Of a DNA stretch of 7,726 nucleotides, positions 1-7,203 are shown piece after piece (within the stretch, counting starts at the first letter, position 1; each line of letters starts with the position of its first letter). The notes below the pieces were generated by a model, which was not told the DNA's origin, made no database searches, and saw only the letters and a program-made list of their open reading frames with translations. The stretch is taken from NCBI GenBank assembly GCA_964394085.1, contig CAYMWF010000118.1, positions 5,803 to 13,528 of the forward strand. The letters run 5' to 3'. Made by a program: the position numbers and the translations under genes. The stretch is from CAYMWF01 sp964394085 [NCBI: uncultured Gemmatimonadota bacterium]. GTDB taxonomy: Bacteria > GCA-2686955 > CAYMWF01.

Positions 1-120
1 CTCTCCAGTGGTGCTGTTTACTCTCCAGTAGTGCCTGTTTACTCTCCAGTGGCGCTGTTCTCTCTCCAGTAGTGCCTGTTTACTCTCCAGTGGCGCTGTT
101 TTCTCTCCGGCAGTGCGGAG
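1..120. repeat. Tandem repeat array A, alternating 20/21-bp units
   Basis: Six head-to-tail units start at positions 1, 21, 42, 62, 83 and 103. Odd units read CTCTCCAGTGGYGCTGTTYW (20 bp). Even units carry AGTGCC in place of GGYGC and are 21 bp, so the true period is a 41-bp pair. The sixth unit is degenerate (CTCTCCGGCAGTGCGGAG) and folds into a 5-bp stem at 105-120, just past the stop codon of the leftward hydrolase gene. The array runs off the window, so its full copy number is unknown. A 20/21-bp period does not keep a reading frame, which argues against coding. No T-tract follows the stem on the minus strand, so it is not a convincing terminator. Confidence 0.93.
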
Positions 121-125
121 TTCTA

Positions 126-1847
126 TTATGAGGTCAGCAACCCTGTCAGAGCTACGCTAACGGCAAGTCCGCCCGCAAGAGCAACATAACTGAGCAGGAT
201 CCACCACCACAGATCGCGCCATGAGGGTGTACGCACCTTTGTTTCTCTCGATGCCGGAACGCTCCATGCCCTGAATCCCCCGCGCACCGCCCAGAATTCA
301 TAGAGGAACAGAAGCAGAATACCCGCCAGCGCACCCGGAATAGTGACCGCCCACAAGGTAACAACGGTCCAGGCGTTGAAGGGAAATACCGAGCAGGTAC
401 TGATACTGTACATCATCAGCGGTGCTGCAAGCGCACTGATTCCGGCCAGGCCCAGGTTAGCGGCGACCAACACCTGCGGCATTCGATCGATGAGGAAGCG
501 TCCGTATTTTTTATCTGTTTTCGAGGTCAGGAGCGGGCCATGGAAAACCAGCCAGCCGATTACAAGGGGCAGGCCGAAAATCAGGAGGATTTGCACAAGG
601 CCGGAGCTTTGTGCTTTGTGCGAAAGAATGATAAGAATCATGACGGCAACGAAGGCTGTCACGGTCGGCATTACGTCGCCGACAGCCTCAATCAGGGCAT
701 CACGCCAAAAAACCGGTTTTCGTCCGGTCATTTTCGAGGGCCGGACCGGTAAGACCAGGGGACCGAGGATGAATCCGGCCGGAACCCAGAACCGCGCGCC
801 CGGGCCTTCGGCAAAGGAGCGGGGGATCAGCAGGATCAGGCTTATCGACACCATCGCCAACCAGATCATACTCACCCGCTGACAACGTTCGGCTTTTACC
901 TGTATCTGCCCGTAACGACGGGCTGCTTCCTCCTGTACGTCATCCGGGAAAAGGCTGCTCAGCGGGCCGGGCGGCCGCGAACCGGCGAGTTCTTCTTTCA
1001 CATTCAATACGACGGGCTGATCGAATTGATAAAAATAATAGAGGTACACCAGGCCCCCTGGTAAATCCGCAACCATCGATGATATCGTCCAGCCGGAGCC
1101 GGCCTCGACGTGGACGGCACGCAGAACGCCGGCGGCATCCTCAGCGGTAAGCTGCTCCCCCCGGTTCAACAGCCGGCCCAGCAATTCCTCCGCCCTGTCG
1201 TAGCGCCAGCATGGATAACTGTTGCTGTTGGCAGGATTGGCGACATTGAAATTGGTGGAGACGAGGAAGCCGTCACCAGGCGGCTTGCGGGTAAAAACCA
1301 CTTCTCCATCCTTCCCGGCGCTGATGATCACGGCGTCTCCCGCGGCGTCCGCGAAATGCATCTGGTCATGCATGAAAGAATGCCACCGGTGTGTCTGGAC
1401 CCAGGCGATCACCTCTTCGATGGTGGCGCACTCATGCAGTATGTGGATGGGATAGCTGTTGTAGGAACCCGGAACCGGAATACGCTCGGCGTGCGGATGA
1501 ACATCCACTCGCGGCAACCCGTTCGCATCGTATGCCAGGCCCTGTTCGTTTACTCCTTGCTGCACATTGTCCGGTTGTCCGATCCAGATTGCCCCGTAAT
1601 TCCGGTCATCACCGGGATCGACCCAGTAGTAGCTGTCGGGGTTGATATAATCGTCGTTGCCCCCGAAAAAGGTCCGGCCACCCCCGGAGAGGGTAAATAC
1701 CGTGCAGCCGGAGGAAACCGGCCCGCCGGCAAAGTGATCGGCCGGTGATGTCGTATCGGAGGCGGGATCTGATGCGGCAGGAACGCAGGTCGCCAGTGCG
1801 ACTGCTAGAAGGAGCAGGAGGTTTTTTGCCTGATTCTGCACAAGCAT
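126..1847 (-). CDS. Secreted Ntn-hydrolase (C45/choloylglycine hydrolase-like) with C-terminal multi-helix membrane domain
   Basis: A 573-residue protein predicted to hydrolyse or transfer an amide-linked group outside the cytoplasm. Residues 9-20 form a hydrophobic signal sequence. LATC at 18-21 resembles a lipobox, but Thr at -1 is atypical, so lipoprotein status is open. The catalytic domain spans about 45-290. Cys48 in SSGCTVF is the expected N-terminal nucleophile after processing, followed by GGNDDY (62-67) where family members have GRN(D/E)D. STNFN (197-201) matches the conserved TN segment, and YLYYFYQFDQP (268-278) the usual domain end. About seven hydrophobic segments follow (roughly 326-342, 354-368, 387-409, 417-436, 459-483, 493-520, 547-571). 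These are not part of ordinary family members, which are soluble. The gene lies 30 bp after the DUF4340 gene, in the same frame, and lacks a clear Shine-Dalgarno, so translation may depend on coupling. The substrate cannot be read from sequence; bile salts or penicillins are only family precedents. Confidence 0.85.
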   Translation of the reverse strand: MLVQNQAKNLLLLLAVALATCVPAASDPASDTTSPADHFAGGPVSSGCTVFTLSGGGRTFFGGNDDYINPDSYYWVDPGDDRNYGAIWIGQPDNVQQGVNEQGLAYDANGLPRVDVHPHAERIPVPGSYNSYPIHILHECATIEEVIAWVQTHRWHSFMHDQMHFADAAGDAVIISAGKDGEVVFTRKPPGDGFLVSTNFNVANPANSNSYPCWRYDRAEELLGRLLNRGEQLTAEDAAGVLRAVHVEAGSGWTISSMVADLPGGLVYLYYFYQFDQPVVLNVKEELAGSRPPGPLSSLFPDDVQEEAARRYGQIQVKAERCQRVSMIWLAMVSISLILLIPRSFAEGPGARFWVPAGFILGPLVLPVRPSKMTGRKPVFWRDALIEAVGDVMPTVTAFVAVMILIILSHKAQSSGLVQILLIFGLPLVIGWLVFHGPLLTSKTDKKYGRFLIDRMPQVLVAANLGLAGISALAAPLMMYSISTCSVFPFNAWTVVTLWAVTIPGALAGILLLFLYEFWAVRGGFRAWSVPASRETKVRTPSWRDLWWWILLSYVALAGGLAVSVALTGLLTS

Positions 1848-1877
1848 CTCACTGCGGGGAGCGGCTGCCGGGGTGCG

Positions 1878-3161
1878 TCAGTTGATGATGACGGGTTCGG
1901 AACCTCCGCCCTCTATGAAGATATCCCGGGGATCGGAAGCCAGGGCCTCTCCGTCCACATCCTTCATTCTGAAGTCTTCCAGGGTTTTCTCCACCAGAGG
2001 TTTATATGACCATTTGCGGAGCTTGAATACGACTTCGGGGTCTATCATGTTTATGGAATAATATTCTTCGGGCTCGGCGACGGCCTCTTTTTTATACCGG
2101 GGTTTCTGGGCCGGACCGGCAACGGTCTTGACGTCGATTCTGCGATCGCCCGAAAGCAGAATTGAAATGGTATGATCTGTGTTGTCGATCTTGTCGTTGA
2201 AGCCGGCCTTTTCGAGGTCTTTTTCAGAGCCGAAATCGTGGGCCGTCCAGCGTGACAATCGACTGAGGTATGAATCCACGCTCCCGGGGTCGACTTCTTC
2301 GCCCTCCAGGGTCACGTCCACCAGCCGGTCGGTTACGCTCCAGCTTCCATCCTCTGCCCGTGTGAGAAGGAAATCACCGATCGGTGAGTGCACGTCCACC
2401 GATTCTATCTCTTCGGTGTTTTCGATCTTTACGACGTTTTTATCGCGCCAGCTTCTGAGATCGCGGCTCATCATGAAAGAGCCGAAATCATCTTCCAGCT
2501 CGTATACCAGGCTTGAATCCTCGAGCCTGACGTAAAATGAAGGACGCATCGGCTCGCGCATGTCCCGTCTCGGTTCAGGCATGTCGGAGGGGCGCCCGAG
2601 GAGAATCGAACCCAGCCAGTCCGGCTCGCCGATCATGGTTTCACCCTCGGTTTCGCACCGGGCGAAAGTCAGCTTTATTCCTGAAAATTTTCCCCGGTTT
2701 CTCTTTCGCCAATCCGTAATCTCGAGGCCCGTCATGGCAGATTCATCCACATCCATCTCGCCCTCCAGGGGAATGTCGAGGCCATAGCGCACCTGGTGGT
2801 CCGGATTGCGGGAGATTTCGCGCGGTTTCAGCCTGAATTTCCGGAGATTTTCCAGCCCTTCCAGAAACCGTTTTTTTTCGAGCTTGTAGAAACGATCGGG
2901 TTTTTCGCCTTCTCCGACTTTCCATGTTCCGTCGAACTTGACGAAAGTGAGCATCGTCTTTCTCGGCTGCCACCGGAGAGCGTGAATCGTATTAAAATCT
3001 TCGAGGAGGAAACCGAACATGCTGCCCGAAGCGTTTCCATCCTCAAGGGATGTCGGCTGTTCGAAAGGTTCGTCCACGGTCACCTCGGGGTTTCTGATGA
3101 TAAGCCAGGCAAGCGCCAAGATAACCAGTATTAACAGCCCCGTAAGAAGCGACTTGTTCAT
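1878..3161 (-). CDS. DUF4340 domain protein, membrane-anchored, partner of Gld-type ABC transporter
   Basis: A 427-residue protein with one N-terminal membrane helix (about 5-22) and a mostly charged remainder, predicted to sit in the periplasm. DUF4340 proteins are regularly found directly after gldG-like genes; their molecular role is unknown. Features typical of the family are repeated G-x-W segments: FDGTWKVGE (76-84) and DGSWSVTD (271-278). RSWRDKNVVKIE (236-247) matches the usual 'lRdk.vv.i' strand, and YYSINMIDPEVVFKLRKW (367-384) the usual C-terminal 'y.v....v..l' segment. The start is supported by GGAGGG seven bases upstream (plus-strand 3169-3174). The gap to the preceding gldG-like gene is 67 bp and is filled by a duplicated 32-bp repeat. 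The reading frame ends in a single TGA, after which the hydrolase gene continues in the same frame. Assignment is by pattern and context, since DUF4340 diverges strongly in sequence. Confidence 0.82.
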   Translation of the reverse strand: MNKSLLTGLLILVILALAWLIIRNPEVTVDEPFEQPTSLEDGNASGSMFGFLLEDFNTIHALRWQPRKTMLTFVKFDGTWKVGEGEKPDRFYKLEKKRFLEGLENLRKFRLKPREISRNPDHQVRYGLDIPLEGEMDVDESAMTGLEITDWRKRNRGKFSGIKLTFARCETEGETMIGEPDWLGSILLGRPSDMPEPRRDMREPMRPSFYVRLEDSSLVYELEDDFGSFMMSRDLRSWRDKNVVKIENTEEIESVDVHSPIGDFLLTRAEDGSWSVTDRLVDVTLEGEEVDPGSVDSYLSRLSRWTAHDFGSEKDLEKAGFNDKIDNTDHTISILLSGDRRIDVKTVAGPAQKPRYKKEAVAEPEEYYSINMIDPEVVFKLRKWSYKPLVEKTLEDFRMKDVDGEALASDPRDIFIEGGGSEPVIIN

Positions 3162-3190
3162 TGTAAAACCCTCCAGTTCAGGTGAGACAT
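3158..3190 (-). other. Possible 10-codon leader ORF overlapping the DUF4340 start
   Basis: On the minus strand an ATG at 3190-3188, inside repeat unit A, opens a 10-codon frame (MSHLNWRVLQ). It ends in TGA overlapping the DUF4340 start codon as ATGA. GGAGG from the end of repeat unit B lies about 11 bases upstream of this ATG, longer than the usual spacing. The arrangement would allow translational coupling, but it may simply result from the repeat sequence. I list it as a possibility, not as a gene. Confidence 0.15.
3169..3174 (-). promoter_or_regulatory. Shine-Dalgarno of the DUF4340 gene, partly made by a repeat
   Basis: The minus strand reads GGAGGG with seven bases to the ATG at 3161, a near-ideal ribosome binding site that fixes the start. 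Its first three bases on the minus strand (3174-3172) belong to the direct repeat unit that fills the gldG-DUF4340 gap, so the repeat insertion or duplication helps form this signal. Confidence 0.7.
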
Positions 3191-3235
3191 TTATTTTTAT
3201 GCCTCCGGTTCAGGTGAGACATTTATCTTTATGCC
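3172..3235. repeat. Two adjacent 32-bp direct repeats at the gldG/DUF4340 junction
   Basis: Unit A (3172-3203) and unit B (3204-3235) are head-to-tail and differ at only two of 32 positions (A/G at the fourth base; T/C near the 3' end). The shared core is CAGGTGAGACATTTAT. Unit B runs into the last codons and stop (TAA, 3231-3229) of the gldG-like gene, and unit A runs into the Shine-Dalgarno of the DUF4340 gene. The core does not occur elsewhere in the window. It could be a local duplication, a dispersed intergenic repeat or a leftover insertion-sequence end; the sequence here does not decide. Confidence 0.92.
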
Positions 3236-5097
3236 GCGATTTCCATTCTTTTCTTGCGGTTGATCCGATAAAAATAGCCGCCCAGGCTGATCAGCAGAAT
3301 CAGCAGGGGCATCAGGAGTATGTCGACAATCTGTATCCATGTTTCAGCGGCGCTGCTTATCTCTCCGGTAATCATGTTGAGCATGAACTCCCTGCCCCGC
3401 AGCGACGCCAGGGAAAACTCATCGTTCGTCAGCCACTCCATCGAATTGAGAAGGAAATTGAAATTGTCCCCGGCTCCCATGTTGATGAAATCGGCGTCGC
3501 CGACGACCACGAGGCGGGTGTTCTCGGGGGATGCCGCCACACCGCCGATGACTACCCCGGCGGAATCGGTTTCGGCGTAAGGGTTCGGCAGCGACCCTTC
3601 AAGCGCTACCGCGAGCGGGACGAAACTGTCGTCGAAGGGCTGCCCGTCCAGTTCCTGGACCATGGGCAGCGGAATGAGCTTTCCGGGGCCGCCCATATCG
3701 TTACCTGTCTCGATCCGTGCGTTTTCAGAAGAAGTCAGGAGCTCCATTACCGTGACCGTTTCGTTCGACTCGGCGTGAGAAGCATCCACCGGGCTCACGG
3801 TATCGAACGCCATAGCCTTGAAATTGGACGTGATCGGGTTGTCGCGGTCGAACTTGTAGAGTATTGGCTGGTGGAGCGAGAAGACCGGCACGGATCGGAG
3901 CCGCATGTTTTCGAGTATGGGCATCTCTTTCTGGACGCACTCCTTGTCCAGGACCAGGGCGTTCTCCACCCTGACGCCGTATGGCTCGAGCAGGGAGTTG
4001 ACGTCCAGCTCGCGATCCAGGCCGAACTGGGTATTGTACATCGACGCGCCCCGGGTCTGGTCCACGAGGAAGAACGCCGGCTTGCCTTTCATTACGAAGT
4101 CGTTGACAAGTTTCAGGTTTTCTTCTTCGAGGGCGAATTTCGGCTGGTACACGAGGAGGAGATCGAGCTCTTCGGGAATCTCTTCGAAGGGTCTGCCGAA
4201 CATCCGGGCGAGCACCGTCGACTTATCCTCCTGCCTCATGGGGTTCTCGCTTCTCATGTTCTTGATGGTGTCGGTGATTCTCTCCCACCGGTAGTCTTTT
4301 TTCTCGGATATGTCGAGCACCTCGATGTCGAAGTGCTGGCTCAGCATCATGAAAACCCCGGCGCTCGAAAAGTCGTTGAGGAACCGGGCTTTCCGCTCCT
4401 GGGGTAGGCTGTTTTCATATTCATCGATCTTGGTCTTCAGGAAGGTCGTCTTGTCCGTGCCCGGATAAGATTCCGCTATACGGTCCCAGAGCTGATCGAC
4501 CCTGGTTTCGAGGCCCTTTTTGTCCTGCTCCTCGAGTTTCGGATCGGCGAAGGAGATGAGGACGCCCACCTTCTTTTTCATGCCGCTCGACAGGGTCTTG
4601 ACGGCCGAGAGGATGTCGTATTCGAGGGTTCTGTCGTTGAGGATTACCACCGACTTGCCGCCGAGATAGTCGATTTTCGCCGATTTCCAGATGAGCTGCA
4701 CGCCGACTTTCGTTTTCGTCTGCTCTCCCACCTGGACCTGGCGGATGCCTTCGTCCCGGAGCTCGCCCGCCATGGCGGTGTCTCCCTCGGAAACCCTGAT
4801 TATGCGGTAGTGGAGCTTGTCGCCCGCGAATTCTTTGAAAGAGTCGAGCTTGTCACGCACGAGCCGCTCGAGATTCTGGTGGGTCGAGGGCAGATCTTTC
4901 GACAGGTATACGGTAATGTTGCAATTGTCGGAGAGGTTTTCGAGAAACCGCCCTGTTATATGATCGAGGGTGAACAGTTTCTGCTTAGTAAGGTCGATCT
5001 TCACGTATTCCTGGTTGGCTATCAGGTTTACGAAGAGGAGAATCGCGGCGATTATGACTACCAGGAGCGTTCCCTGGAGCGGATTCGTTTTTTTCAT
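3229..5097 (-). CDS. gldG: GldG-like ABC transporter auxiliary protein (ABC_transp_aux type)
   Basis: A 622-residue protein with the GldG layout: an N-terminal membrane helix (about 9-27), a large extracytoplasmic domain, and a C-terminal helix (about 590-610) followed by a basic tail (RINRKKR). Family hallmarks are visible: KIDLTKQKLFTLD (33-45), the 'D.T..k.ytLs' opening; ITVYLSKDLP (61-70); VVVGDADFINM (530-540) with FLLNSMEWLTND (548-559), the 'vGDsdF...N..n.i.WL' closing motif. A lysine- and glutamate-rich stretch at about 187-245 looks like an extra helical insertion. In gliding Bacteroidota GldG works with GldA and GldF; elsewhere the transported substrate is unknown. The start is supported by GGAGG eight bases upstream (plus-strand 5106-5110), and only 18 bp separate it from the permease gene, implying co-transcription. 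The symbol is by family resemblance, not proven orthology to a gliding gene. Confidence 0.87.
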   Translation of the reverse strand: MKKTNPLQGTLLVVIIAAILLFVNLIANQEYVKIDLTKQKLFTLDHITGRFLENLSDNCNITVYLSKDLPSTHQNLERLVRDKLDSFKEFAGDKLHYRIIRVSEGDTAMAGELRDEGIRQVQVGEQTKTKVGVQLIWKSAKIDYLGGKSVVILNDRTLEYDILSAVKTLSSGMKKKVGVLISFADPKLEEQDKKGLETRVDQLWDRIAESYPGTDKTTFLKTKIDEYENSLPQERKARFLNDFSSAGVFMMLSQHFDIEVLDISEKKDYRWERITDTIKNMRSENPMRQEDKSTVLARMFGRPFEEIPEELDLLLVYQPKFALEEENLKLVNDFVMKGKPAFFLVDQTRGASMYNTQFGLDRELDVNSLLEPYGVRVENALVLDKECVQKEMPILENMRLRSVPVFSLHQPILYKFDRDNPITSNFKAMAFDTVSPVDASHAESNETVTVMELLTSSENARIETGNDMGGPGKLIPLPMVQELDGQPFDDSFVPLAVALEGSLPNPYAETDSAGVVIGGVAASPENTRLVVVGDADFINMGAGDNFNFLLNSMEWLTNDEFSLASLRGREFMLNMITGEISSAAETWIQIVDILLMPLLILLISLGGYFYRINRKKRMEIAA

Positions 5098-5115
5098 TTC
5101 AGCTTCCTCCCTTTC

Positions 5116-5838
5116 CTACTTCCATTTCCTGCCGGCGAGCGCCCTTGCCGAGAGGAAGAGCGCGAACCCGGTCATAGAGAAGAAATAGAAGAAATCCCTG
5201 CTGTCGAGCACGCCCCGGGCGAAGCTGTCGAAATGGATGCGTACCGAAAGGTATTGGAAAAACGATTTCAATATGTCGGTGGGGATGTAGACGAGGAAGA
5301 ATTCGAACCCCACGAGCCAGAGAAAGATCATCACTATCATGCTCAGGCAGAAGGCCACGACCTGGTTCTTAGTCAGGCATGAGAAAAACAGGCCTATCGA
5401 GAGGTAGGTCATTCCGATCAAAAAGAACCCGAGGTAAGAAGAGAATGTCTGGCCCGTGTCGAGATCTCCCAGCCAGGCGATGGTGAGCACGTAAGGTAAA
5501 GTGCTGAAAATCGCCAGGCCGAGGAGCGCCAGGGCCGCCAGGAATTTTCCGAGGAGAAACTCGATGTCCCTGATCGGCATGGTAACGATCAGCTCGAGGG
5601 AGCCGCTCCTGTATTCTTCAGAAACGAGCCTCATCGAGATTGCGGCGGTGAAGAATATCAGCACCACGGTCTCGATGCTGCTGAGAAAGAAACGCATGTC
5701 GGCCACCCTCGAGCTCAACAGGCTGGATACGAAGAACCAGCCGGAGATCAAAAGGAAAACTATGAGGGTGATCGCCGCTATTGGAGATTTCAGGTAAGAT
5801 CTGAATTCTCTGGTAAAGATAGGTATCACATGTCCCAT
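5116..5838 (-). CDS. gldF: ABC-2 type transporter permease, GldF-like
   Basis: A 240-residue inner-membrane permease, the usual size for an unfused GldF/NosY-type subunit, with about six hydrophobic segments (roughly 20-42, 52-68, 96-121, 133-153, 158-182, 217-232). Recognisable family segments are FTREFRSYLKSPIA (8-21), an amphipathic N-terminus before the first helix; RLVSEEYRSGSLELIVTMPI (70-89), the cytoplasmic coupling region; and HFDSFARGVLDSRD (202-215), the conserved 'hf..f.rGvid.rd' motif before the last helix. It should pair with the ATPase encoded just upstream, probably as a homodimer since no second permease gene is present. The start is fixed by a strong GGAGGA five bases upstream (plus-strand 5844-5849). 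What it moves is not known; the symbol is by family resemblance only. Confidence 0.9.
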   Translation of the reverse strand: MGHVIPIFTREFRSYLKSPIAAITLIVFLLISGWFFVSSLLSSRVADMRFFLSSIETVVLIFFTAAISMRLVSEEYRSGSLELIVTMPIRDIEFLLGKFLAALALLGLAIFSTLPYVLTIAWLGDLDTGQTFSSYLGFFLIGMTYLSIGLFFSCLTKNQVVAFCLSMIVMIFLWLVGFEFFLVYIPTDILKSFFQYLSVRIHFDSFARGVLDSRDFFYFFSMTGFALFLSARALAGRKWK

Positions 5839-5858
5839 CCTGCTCCTCCAAAGAGTAA

Positions 5859-5876
5859 AGAGGCCCTTGTGCCTCT
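5859..5876. other. Small stem-loop between ATPase and permease genes
   Basis: AGAGGC (5859-5864) and GCCTCT (5871-5876) form a perfect 6-bp stem with a 6-base loop in the 50-bp ATPase-permease gap. On the minus strand the stem is followed by TTACTCTTT, too poor in T for a good terminator. It could tune mRNA stability or partly attenuate, or be chance. Confidence 0.35.
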
Positions 5877-5888
5877 AGCTGCCAACGG

Positions 5889-6830
5889 TCAATTCTGTTC
5901 CGAGAGCGTCAGTTCGCGGAATACATCCTCGAGGGTTCTGGAAGCGGCGCTCATCTCGAGCATCTTCCATCCGCCGCCGACGATCCAGTCGAAAACCTCT
6001 TCGCGGATGTCCTGCGTTCCGGAAGCTTCGACAACGATTCCGGTCGCTTCCGGCGCTTCGGGGTCGAAGGAGCGGAAACCGCCGATGAACGGCTGGTCCC
6101 CGGCGCTGTTGTTTATTGCTTCGGGGTCGCCCTTGACGACGAGGCGGATCTCCTGGTTCCTGGAGAACCGGCCCGTGATTTCATCGATCGGTCCGTCCGC
6201 GACAAGCTTCCCTTTGTGTATGATCACGATCCTGTCGCACGTCGCCTGCACCTCGCTGAGAATGTGCGTGGAGAGGATGATCGTCTTTTTCTTGCTGATC
6301 CTCTTGATCAGGTTGCGGATCTCAACGATCTGGTTCGGGTCGAGCCCCGAAGTCGGTTCGTCGAGCACGAGGAAATCGGGGTCGTGGATCATGGCCTGGG
6401 CCAGGCCGACCCGCTGGCGGTATCCCTTGGACAGCTCGCCGATATCCTTGTGCCGGACGCCGTTGAGGCCGCAGATTTCCGAGATCTCTTCGATGCGGCG
6501 CTCGCGATCCGCCGACGGTATGTCCCTCATGCGGGCCACGAAACGCAGGAAAGACAGCACGTTCATATCGGGATAGAGCGGGGCGTTTTCCGGCAGGTAT
6601 CCAATCCTTCTCCTGATTTCGAGGGAATGGGATTCGAAATCGAGCCCGTCCACGGTGATGTTGCCGTCAACGGGGGGCATGTATCCCGTGATCATCTTCA
6701 TGGTGGTGGTTTTCCCGGCGCCGTTCGGCCCCAGGAACCCGAGGATCTCCCCATCCTTCAAGGTGAAGGAGATGCCGTCCACCGCCATGTCCTCCCCGTA
6801 GTTCTTTTTGAGGTTTTCGACCTTGATCAT
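5889..6830 (-). CDS. gldA: ABC transporter ATP-binding protein, GldA-like
   Basis: A 313-residue cytoplasmic ATPase that should power the ABC-2 permease encoded next. The nucleotide-binding domain fills about 1-215: Walker A GPNGAGKTT (34-42), signature LSKGYRQR (133-140) in place of LSGGQ, Walker B FLVLDEPT (153-160) with Glu158 as catalytic base, D-loop SGLDP (161-165), and switch His189 in LSTHI. The Q-loop reads YLPENAPLY, with Glu81 where many ABC proteins have Gln. Both YLPE and LSKGY are usual in GldA/NosF-type ATPases, so they are not defects. Residues about 215-313 form the extra C-terminal domain common in this subfamily (DUF4162-like region). The start has GGAG eight bases upstream (plus-strand 6839-6842). 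It is the first gene of the operon, preceded by a long non-coding leader. The symbol reflects family resemblance. Confidence 0.95.
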   Translation of the reverse strand: MIKVENLKKNYGEDMAVDGISFTLKDGEILGFLGPNGAGKTTTMKMITGYMPPVDGNITVDGLDFESHSLEIRRRIGYLPENAPLYPDMNVLSFLRFVARMRDIPSADRERRIEEISEICGLNGVRHKDIGELSKGYRQRVGLAQAMIHDPDFLVLDEPTSGLDPNQIVEIRNLIKRISKKKTIILSTHILSEVQATCDRIVIIHKGKLVADGPIDEITGRFSRNQEIRLVVKGDPEAINNSAGDQPFIGGFRSFDPEAPEATGIVVEASGTQDIREEVFDWIVGGGWKMLEMSAASRTLEDVFRELTLSEQN

Positions 6831-6889
6831 GAGAAATTCTCCGTTTTGTGTGAAACCGGTTTTTCTTCCGCCCGCACCCGGCAGCTCCA

Positions 6890-7069
6890 GGCGTTCTTCA
6901 GGCCCGTCCCCGGTGGTTCCAGGCGTTCTTCAGGCCCGTCCCCCTGTGGTTCCGGGCGTTCTTCGGGTCCGTCCCCGGTGGTTCGGGCGTTCTTCAGGCC
7001 CGTCTCCGGCGGTTCCAGGCGTTCTTCAGGCCCGTCCCCGGCGGTTCGGGCGCTCTTCAGGGCGCGGGG
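6890..7069. repeat. Tandem repeat array B, 31-33-bp units
   Basis: Five full units start at 6890, 6922, 6955, 6986 and 7018, and a broken sixth starts at 7049. Each opens GGCGTTCTTCAGGCCCGTCC, then CCGGYGGTTC and a variable one- to two-base joint, giving lengths of 32, 33, 31, 32 and 31. The changing length breaks any reading frame, so the arginine- and proline-rich translations across it are not real proteins. The array lies 60-240 bp upstream of the ATPase start and would be transcribed as part of the operon leader if the promoter at 7204-7232 is real. Confidence 0.93.
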
Positions 7070-7203
7070 TCGAGCGTTTCTCTCGCCGCGTCCGCCGCCC
7101 GTGTTCGCGATATCAAAGCCGCCGGCAGGCAGCCCTGGATAAGTACCTAAAGAAATTATTACGCGATTCGTCAACTTGGGTTCCCGGCGTAAGCAACTTT
7201 ACC

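Noticed and set aside
1-120. CRISPR array
   Set aside because: Units are contiguous with no unique spacers. The same holds for arrays B and C, and no cas genes are present.
105-120. Rho-independent terminator of the operon
   Set aside because: The 5-bp stem is correctly placed after the hydrolase stop, but the minus strand continues with AGAAAACAG and has no T-tract.
3019-4407. Long plus-strand open frame of 462 codons
   Set aside because: It lies antisense to the gldG-like and DUF4340 genes, whose proteins have clear family motifs and ribosome binding sites. The antisense translation shows no recognisable domain and reflects codon bias of the real genes.
6216-7142. Plus-strand open frame of 308 codons over the ATPase gene and array B
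   Set aside because: Antisense to the well-supported ATPase, and its C-terminal part is only the frame-shifting repeat array.
6827-7174. Minus-strand 115-codon frame with repeated DGPEERLEPP-like segments
   Set aside because: The repeats come from array B, whose 31-33-bp units do not hold a frame. The frame overlaps the ATPase start and has no ribosome binding site that I can see.
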